DNA of 10,352 nucleotides, from assembly GCA_902783515.1 (NCBI GenBank), contig CACZRK010000314.1, positions 1-10,352 of the forward strand. Reading direction: 5' to 3'. The DNA comes from an uncultured Coriobacteriaceae bacterium (lineage in GTDB: Bacteria; Actinomycetota; Coriobacteriia; Coriobacteriales; UMGS124). The notes under the pieces are model-generated. The model saw only the letters and a program-made list of their open reading frames with translations. It was not told the DNA's origin and ran no database searches. Below are positions 5,747 through 10,352 of this stretch, in pieces (within the stretch, counting starts at the first letter, position 1; each line of letters starts with the position of its first letter). The position numbers were made by a program, and so were the translations under genes.

Positions 5747-6736
5747 CTACTTGCCGGCCTTCTTGTCGCCGGCGGCGGAGGCGTCGGCGGTGGAGGAGCC
5801 CTTTGCCTCGCCGTCGAGGTCGGTCACGTTGCCCTTCGCGTCCTTCTCGACCTTCATCTTGGAGATCGGGATGTAGCCGCTCTGCTCGACGAGGTTGCCC
5901 TGGACGGCGTCGGAGAGCATGTAGTCGATGTAGGCCTTCGTGGCGTCGTCAGGGGTGGCCTGCGTGTACATGTGCTCGTACGCCCAGATCTTCCAGGCGT
6001 TGGTGGCCACGTTGTCCTCGGTGGGGGCGACGCCGTCGATGGACGGGGCCTTCACGGAGTCATCGATGTACGAGAAGGCGAGGTAGGAGATGGCGCCCGG
6101 GGTCTGGGCGACCATCTGCAGGACGGTGCCCGAGGAGTCCTGCTCCTGCGGGGTGAAGGACGCGGGGACCTCGACGCCCTTCAGGACAACGCCCTCAAAG
6201 GTCGCGCGGGTGCCGGAGCCGGACGCGCGGTTGATGACGACGATGGGCTCGTCGTTGCCGCCGAGGTCCTTCCAGTTGGTGATGGCGCCGGTGAAGATGC
6301 CCGCCAGGTCCTCCATCTTGATGTCGGTGACCGTGACGTCGGGGTTGACGACCGGGCCCATGCCCACGACGCACACCTTGTTGTCGGTGAGCTTCTTGGC
6401 GTCATCCGGGTTGTCCAGCTTTTCCTCTGCGTAGACGTCGGAGTTGCCGACCTGCACGGAGCCGGCGGCGATCTGCGTGATGCCCTGGCCGCTGCCGCCG
6501 CCCTGGACCGTCACCTGGACGCCGGCGTTCTCGGCCATGAACTGCTCGGCCGCGGCCTCGGCGAGGGGCTGCAGGGCTGTCGAGCCGACGACGGTGACGT
6601 TGCCGCTCAGCGTGCTGCCCGCCGCGAAGGCGCGGCTGGCGCCCTCGCCGGACAGGGCGATGCCCGCGCTCACAGCGGTCGCACCCATGAGGGCGAGGAA
6701 CTGGCGGCGGGACGTCATGTGCGTGATCTCGAACAT
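5747..6736 (-). CDS. pstS: Phosphate ABC transporter substrate-binding protein PstS
   Basis: The protein has 329 residues. It binds inorganic phosphate outside the membrane and hands it to PstC/PstA. The phosphate-binding loops are visible: VGSTALQPL (50-58), GGGSGQGITQIAAGS (79-93) and RASGSGTR (170-177), together with IFTGAITNWKDLGG (147-160). The export signal is twin-arginine type: SRRQFLAL (9-16), a hydrophobic stretch (13-29) and an Ala-Phe-Ala site (36-38). There is no lipobox cysteine, so unlike most Gram-positive PstS it should not be lipid-anchored; it could keep its signal as an anchor or be released. A Ser/Ala/Lys-rich tail (about 308-329) has no clear structure. Start 6736 is preferred because GGAG lies four bases upstream; Met7 (6718) has no comparable site. 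It is divergent from pstCAB and ends with two hairpins at 5628-5706. Confidence 0.95.
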   Translation of the reverse strand: MFEITHMTSRRQFLALMGATAVSAGIALSGEGASRAFAAGSTLSGNVTVVGSTALQPLAEAAAEQFMAENAGVQVTVQGGGSGQGITQIAAGSVQVGNSDVYAEEKLDNPDDAKKLTDNKVCVVGMGPVVNPDVTVTDIKMEDLAGIFTGAITNWKDLGGNDEPIVVINRASGSGTRATFEGVVLKGVEVPASFTPQEQDSSGTVLQMVAQTPGAISYLAFSYIDDSVKAPSIDGVAPTEDNVATNAWKIWAYEHMYTQATPDDATKAYIDYMLSDAVQGNLVEQSGYIPISKMKVEKDAKGNVTDLDGEAKGSSTADASAAGDKKAGK

Positions 6737-7112
6737 GCTTCTCCAATCGTCTTGCTGACATGGTCATGCAGGAGCCGAGAGGTCTCGACGCGCCGCGCGG
6801 CCGTGTCGACGTGTGCGTCGGTGGGCGTGCAGCGGACGCGGTCGGCGCGTGCCCCCGGCCTGCGATTCGCACGATAGGGTCGTCCCGGCGCCGCGCGCCG
6901 CGCGATCGGCGCGCCATTACGCAACGCGGAGGGAGCATTACCCGCGCCTTTCACGCAGACGTGCGATGTCACGCGAATGTAAAGGGCGGGTAACGCTGGG
7001 TCAGGCGCGGGTAAGTCGTCGCCTGCGGCCCCGGGCGGGGTGCGTGCGGGACGGTAGGATCCCTCGTGCATGCTGGCGGCATCATGCCCCGGCAGACGTG
7101 GAAGGGAGAGCT
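6737..7112. other. Divergent pstS/pstC intergenic region
   Basis: This 376-nt region holds no convincing gene: the open frames across it lack ribosome sites and family-like sequence. It must contain promoters for pstS (leftward) and pstCAB (rightward). Weak -10-like hexamers are TAGGAT at 7055-7060 (plus strand) and TATCGT around 6872-6877 (minus strand), neither with a good -35, as expected for activated promoters. The repeat arrays at 6938-7014 are the main recognisable signal. Confidence 0.6.
6938..7014. promoter_or_regulatory. PHO-box-like repeat arrays between pstS and pstCAB
   Basis: On the plus strand TTACCCGCGCC (6938-6948) is followed by TTTCACGCAGA (6949-6959). On the minus strand TTACCCGCGCC (7014-7004), TGACCCAGCG (7003-6994) and TTACCCGCCC (6993-6984) follow one another, then TTTACA (6983-6978). 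Units spaced 10-11 bp in direct orientation are typical of PhoB/PhoP-type binding sites, and the motif resembles the actinobacterial GTTCACC unit. The outermost units are perfect 11-bp inverted copies of each other. Each array points toward the gene on its downstream side, so both pst transcripts could be controlled from here, plausibly by the regulator at 9962. Regulator identity is inferred. Confidence 0.5.
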
Positions 7113-8099
7113 ATGTCCGAGGATATCGCGATGCCCGTGGCATCGCGGACCGTGGCGGTGACGGCGCGGGCCCGCGTGCCACGCCCGAGGGAGCGGGCGC
7201 GTCTCGCGAAAGCGCGTCTCGAGAGACGGGGGCGCGTCGTGACCGGCGTCTGCGCGGCGTTCGTGGTCGCGCTGGTGCTGTCGCTGATCGTGCTGGTGGC
7301 GAGCCACGGCCTGGCGACGTTCACCGTTGACGGGGTGTCGTTCGCGTCGTTTGTCACGGGGACCGTCTGGAACCCCCACGCCAGCGACGCGTCGGGCGCC
7401 CCGTACATGGGCGCGCTGCCGATGATCTGCGGGTCGTTTGTCGTCACGGTGCTCTCCTGCGCGATGGTCCTGCCGATCGCGATCGGGTGCGCCATCTTCG
7501 TCGTGGAGATCGCGCCGCGCTTCGGCGAGCGGGTCTTCCGCCCGATCACCGAGATGCTCGCGGGCATCCCCTCGGTCGTCTTCGGCCTCATCGGCCTCAC
7601 CGTGCTCGTGCCGGTCGTGCGCGGGTTCGCCGGCGGCACGGGCTTCGGCATCCTGTCCGGCTCGCTCGTGCTCGCGTGCATGGTGTTCCCGACGGTCGTC
7701 GCCCTCATCAACGACGCCATCGCCGCCGTGCCGCGGAGCTATCGCGAGGGGTCGTACGGCCTGGGCTGCACGCGCTGGCAGACGGTGCTGCACGTCGTCC
7801 TGCCGAGCGCCATGCCCGGCATCATGACGGCGATCGTGCTCGGCATGGCGCGCGCGTTCGGCGAGGCGCTCGCGGTGCAGATGGTCATCGGCAACGCCGC
7901 GCAGATGCCCACGAGTCTCTTCACGCCGGCGGCGACGCTCACGTCCGTGCTGACCACGAGCATGGGCAACGAGGCGATGGGCACTGTCTACAACGACGCC
8001 CTCTGGTCGCTCGCGCTCATCCTGCTCGTGATGTCGCTCGTGTTCATCCTCATCGTCAGGCTCATCGGCCGCGCGGGGAAGGTGAGGGGCAATGCCTAA
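7113..8099 (+). CDS. pstC: Phosphate ABC transporter permease PstC
   Basis: The protein has 328 residues and forms half of the membrane channel that moves phosphate inward. Six hydrophobic helices are apparent (about 44-64, 105-131, 146-168, 178-200, 232-258, 297-318). The cytoplasmic EAA loop that contacts the ATPase is at about 207-230, from PRSYREGSYGLGCTRW to LHVVLP. The GIPSVVFGLIGL segment (151-162) is characteristic of PstC. The N-terminus carries an unusually Arg-rich cytoplasmic extension of about 40 residues. ATG at 7113 follows AAGGGAGAG at good spacing; Met7 is a less likely start. It is the first gene of pstCAB and its stop overlaps the pstA start by 8 nt. Confidence 0.94.
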   Translation: MSEDIAMPVASRTVAVTARARVPRPRERARLAKARLERRGRVVTGVCAAFVVALVLSLIVLVASHGLATFTVDGVSFASFVTGTVWNPHASDASGAPYMGALPMICGSFVVTVLSCAMVLPIAIGCAIFVVEIAPRFGERVFRPITEMLAGIPSVVFGLIGLTVLVPVVRGFAGGTGFGILSGSLVLACMVFPTVVALINDAIAAVPRSYREGSYGLGCTRWQTVLHVVLPSAMPGIMTAIVLGMARAFGEALAVQMVIGNAAQMPTSLFTPAATLTSVLTTSMGNEAMGTVYNDALWSLALILLVMSLVFILIVRLIGRAGKVRGNA

Positions 8100-9027
8100 C
8101 CAGGACGCAATGACCCGCGAGGACGAGGGCCTGAGGCTGCGCGGTGCCCGCCGCGCGGACCGCGCGGCCACGATCGTGCTCGGCGCGCTCGTGGCGATCG
8201 TCTGCGCGCTCGTGGCGGCGCTCGTGTTCTACGTGCTGTCGCGCGGCGGCGCCAAGCTCTTTGACCTGAGCTTCCTGACCGGCAGGCCGCAGCAGTTCAA
8301 GGCGGGCGGCGGCATCGGCCCCGAGTTGTTTAACTCGTTCTACCTGCTGTTCCTCACGCTGCTCATCTCCCTGCCGCTCTCCATGGGCGCGGCGATCTTC
8401 CTCACGCAGTACGCGCCCGCCGGCCCGGTGACCACGGCGGTCAAGACCGCGATCGAGACGCTGTCCAGCCTGCCGTCCATCGTCGTCGGCCTCTTCGGCA
8501 TGCTCGTGTTCGTGCTCTTCTTCGGGTGGGGGTTCTCGATCATCTCCGGCGCCCTCGCGCTCACGATCTTCAACGTGCCGATCCTCGTCCGCGTCATGCA
8601 GCAGGCCCTGGAGGCCGTGCCGCAGGGTCGCCGCGACTCGAGCCTGGCGCTGGGCCTCACGCGCTGGGAGACCACGATCCACGTGCTGATCCCGAGCGCC
8701 ATCCCGGCGATCGTGACGGGCGTCGTCCTGTCCGCCGGCCGCGTCTTCGGAGAGGCGGCGACCCTCATCTACACCGCCGGCCAGTCCGCGCCGGCGCTGG
8801 ACTTCACGAACGTTGACCTGACGAGCCCGACGTGCCCCTGGAACGTCTTCCGCCCCGCCGAGACGCTGGCCGTGCACATCTGGAAGATCAACAGCGAGGG
8901 CGTCGTGCCCGACCTTGCCGTCGTGTCCGCCGGCTCCGCCGCCGTGCTGGTTGCGTGCGTGCTCGTGTTCAACATCCTGGCGCGCGTCCTCGGACGCGCC
9001 CTTGAGAGAAAGGTGACCGCTGCATGA
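8092..9027 (+). CDS. pstA: Phosphate ABC transporter permease PstA
   Basis: The protein has 311 residues and is the second channel subunit, pairing with PstC. Helices are visible at about 25-49, 80-104, 125-145, 148-168, 200-226 and 275-300. The PstA signature includes SLPSIVVGLFGM (126-137), the EAA loop with ALEAVPQGRRDSSLALGLTR (172-191) and the C-terminal half with SAGRVFGEAATLIYTAG (214-230). The start overlaps the pstC stop (ATGCCTAA), preceded by GGTGAGG, and the stop overlaps the pstB start by 4 nt, so translation is probably coupled through all three genes. Confidence 0.94.
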   Translation: MPNQDAMTREDEGLRLRGARRADRAATIVLGALVAIVCALVAALVFYVLSRGGAKLFDLSFLTGRPQQFKAGGGIGPELFNSFYLLFLTLLISLPLSMGAAIFLTQYAPAGPVTTAVKTAIETLSSLPSIVVGLFGMLVFVLFFGWGFSIISGALALTIFNVPILVRVMQQALEAVPQGRRDSSLALGLTRWETTIHVLIPSAIPAIVTGVVLSAGRVFGEAATLIYTAGQSAPALDFTNVDLTSPTCPWNVFRPAETLAVHIWKINSEGVVPDLAVVSAGSAAVLVACVLVFNILARVLGRALERKVTAA

Positions 9028-9851
9028 TGGCGGAGATGACTGTGGAGAGACCCGTGGACGCCGCGACGACCGCCGCGGGCGACGGCCGCCGCACGACCGA
9101 CGAGGCGCTGCGCTGCGAGGGGCTGAGTGTCGCCTACGGCGAGAAGCAGGCGCTCGCCCCCTGCGACATGACGTTCGCCCCAAGCACCGTCACCGCCCTC
9201 ATCGGGCCCTCCGGCTGCGGCAAGTCAACGTTCCTGCGCTGCCTGAACCTCATGAACCGCGAGATCGCGAACTGCCACGTGGGCGGCCACATCTGGTTCC
9301 ACGGGCAGGACGCCCTCGCGCCGGGCTGCGACGTGTACGACCTGCGCCGTTGCATCGGCATGGTCTTCCAGCAGCCCAACCCGTTCCCGCTGTCCATCTA
9401 TGACAACGTCGCGTACGGCCCGCGCCGCCACCGCCGGCTCAGCCGCGCCCAGCTGGACGAGATCGTGGAGCGCTCGCTGCGCCGCGTCGGCCTGTTTGAC
9501 GAGGTGAAGGACGAGCTCAAGAAGAGCGGGCTTGCCCTGTCCGGCGGCCAGCAGCAGCGCCTCTGCATCGCCCGCACGCTCGCGGTGGACCCCGAGGTCC
9601 TGCTGATGGACGAGCCGACGAGCGCCCTTGACCCGATCTCCACGAAGATGGTGGAGGGGCTCATGCGCGACCTCGCCCGCGACCACACGGTGATCGTCGT
9701 CACGCACAACATGCAGCAGGCCGAGCGTGTCTCCAACAGGACCGCCTTCTTCTACCTCGGCGAGCTCGTGGAGGTCGGCCCGACCAAGGAGCTGTTCTCG
9801 CACCCGCGCGAGCGGCGCACGCAGGACTATCTCTCGGGAAGATTCAGCTGA
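9024..9851 (+). CDS. pstB: Phosphate ABC transporter ATP-binding protein PstB
   Basis: The protein has 275 residues and is the cytoplasmic ATPase that drives phosphate import. All functional motifs are intact: Walker A GPSGCGKST (61-69), Q-loop Gln116 in VFQQPNPFP, signature LSGGQQQR (172-179), Walker B VLLMDEPTSALD (192-203) with catalytic Glu197, and switch His228 in VTHNM. The FQQPNPFPLSIYDNVAYGPR stretch (115-134) is specific to PstB. The start overlaps the pstA stop as ATGA; AAAGGTGA lies upstream. The first 25 residues or so are a non-conserved extension. A second in-frame ATG (codon 2 is also Met) does not change the call. Confidence 0.96.
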   Translation: MMAEMTVERPVDAATTAAGDGRRTTDEALRCEGLSVAYGEKQALAPCDMTFAPSTVTALIGPSGCGKSTFLRCLNLMNREIANCHVGGHIWFHGQDALAPGCDVYDLRRCIGMVFQQPNPFPLSIYDNVAYGPRRHRRLSRAQLDEIVERSLRRVGLFDEVKDELKKSGLALSGGQQQRLCIARTLAVDPEVLLMDEPTSALDPISTKMVEGLMRDLARDHTVIVVTHNMQQAERVSNRTAFFYLGELVEVGPTKELFSHPRERRTQDYLSGRFS

Positions 9852-9876
9852 CCATGCTATTGGGAAGAGCCTTGCC

Positions 9877-9882
9877 TACAAT
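9877..9882 (+). promoter_or_regulatory. Candidate -10 element before the PhoB-like gene
   Basis: TACAAT matches the consensus at five of six positions and lies about 80 nt upstream of the regulator start, in the 110-nt gap after pstB. No matching -35 is found at 16-18 bp. It may allow separate expression of the regulator from pstCAB. Tentative. Confidence 0.3.
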
Positions 9883-9961
9883 GGGGGAGAAGCGCAAGCC
9901 CGCCCAGGACGGCCTGCGACCGTCGTCGCATGCCGCGAGGCAGCAGGAGGACAGGCACAGC

Positions 9962-10352
9962 ATGGTGTACTACGTTGAGGACGACACGAACATCCGCGAG
10001 CTCGCGGTGTACGCGCTCACGCAGGCGGGCATCGAGGCGCAGGGCTTCGCGGACGACCTCGCGTTCCGCCGCGCCTGCGCGAAGCGGACGCCCGACGCGG
10101 TCCTGCTGGACATCATGCTGCCCGACACGGACGGCCTCGCCATCCTGAAGCGCATCCGCGCCACGCCCTCACTGGCGGACGTGCCCGTCATGATGCTGAC
10201 CGCCAAGGACACCGAGCTGGACACCGTGCGCGCGCTGGACTCGGGCGCCGACGACTACCTGGCCAAGCCCTTTGGCATGATGGAGATGGTAAGCCGCGTG
10301 CGCGCGCTGCTGCGCCGCTCCGCGCGCGGTGCCGCGCGTCGGCCCGGCGACG
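9962..10352 (+). CDS. PhoB/OmpR-type response regulator, 5' part
   Basis: The visible 130 residues contain a complete receiver domain: acidic residues in YYVEDDTN (Glu6, Asp7, Asp8), phosphoacceptor Asp50 in VLLDIMLPDTDG, Thr80 in VMMLTAKD and Lys102 in YLAKPF. The receiver ends at about residue 118 (RVRALLRRS). The following segment opens into what should be an OmpR-type winged helix, but this lies beyond the window. The frame is open at the right edge, so only the 3' end is missing. Start 9962 is chosen because the protein then begins just before the first receiver strand; AGGAGG is about 11 bases upstream, slightly far. An in-frame ATG at 9881 would add 27 polar residues and lacks a ribosome site. 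Its place behind pstCAB makes it the probable phosphate-response regulator (PhoB/PhoP/RegX3-like), inferred from context. Confidence 0.85.
   Translation, partial: MVYYVEDDTNIRELAVYALTQAGIEAQGFADDLAFRRACAKRTPDAVLLDIMLPDTDGLAILKRIRATPSLADVPVMMLTAKDTELDTVRALDSGADDYLAKPFGMMEMVSRVRALLRRSARGAARRPGD

Noticed and set aside
5675..6877. Plus-strand open frame of 400 codons
   Set aside because: Antisense to pstS; Gly/Val/His/Asp-rich shadow translation.
6760..6993. 77-codon plus-strand frame in the pst intergenic region
   Set aside because: No ribosome site, overlaps promoter repeats, no family resemblance.
6969..9183. Long minus-strand open frames (400 and 373 codons)
   Set aside because: Opposite pstC and pstA; His/Arg/Asp/Glu-rich shadow composition without motifs.
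9881..9961. Earlier in-frame ATG for the PhoB-like regulator
   Set aside because: No ribosome site, overlaps the candidate -10, and adds 27 polar residues before the first receiver strand.
1..10352. CRISPR arrays, tRNA/rRNA genes, insertion sequences, phage genes
   Set aside because: No regularly spaced repeats, cloverleaf-like segments, transposase motifs or terminal inverted repeats were seen on either strand.

Overview
The window is very GC-rich (roughly two thirds G+C by eye), has strong GGAGG-type ribosome sites, and its genes sit head to tail in tightly packed sets. The protein styles (a histidine-kinase-type 7TM sensor, a NarL/LuxR-type response regulator, a Tat-exported PstS, a DUF4428 protein and an SPFH/zinc-ribbon protein) suggest a high-GC Gram-positive, most likely an actinobacterium of the Coriobacteriia (Olsenella/Atopobium-like). 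This placement is inferred from gene content and has not been tested by alignment.

Left part (1-5397, all on the minus strand). In transcription order, six genes run leftwards: a NarL/LuxR-family response regulator (5397-4765), a DUF4428 zinc-finger protein (4554-3826), an SPFH/virion-core-like protein ending in two zinc ribbons (3784-2546), a small beta-rich protein (2486-2130), a 595-residue 7TM sensor with a degenerate kinase-like C-terminus (2044-257), and a membrane protein cut by the window edge (260 to <1). The last two overlap by ATGA. The layout suggests a signalling system whose regulator and sensor flank an envelope- or stress-related zinc-ribbon/SPFH module. Its target is unknown. 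Several short dyads lie in the gaps: an 18-bp GTCCCA-type palindrome upstream of the DUF4428 gene, an 11-bp hairpin that would cover the DUF4428 start codon, and a 12-bp dyad upstream of the regulator gene.

Middle (5398-5746) holds no gene. It carries the regulator's likely promoter region and two consecutive hairpins that end the pstS transcript.

Right part (5747-10352) is a phosphate-uptake locus. pstS (minus strand) is divergent from pstC-pstA-pstB (plus strand; overlaps of 8 and 4 nt). They share a 376-nt intergenic region (6737-7112) with TTACCC/TGACCC-type repeats at 10-11-nt spacing in both orientations, which resemble PHO boxes. A PhoB/OmpR-type response regulator follows pstB and runs off the window. 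PstS would capture phosphate outside the membrane, PstC and PstA form the channel, PstB supplies ATP hydrolysis, and the downstream regulator probably controls the locus under phosphate limitation. phoU and a phoR-type kinase are not visible and may lie just beyond the right edge.
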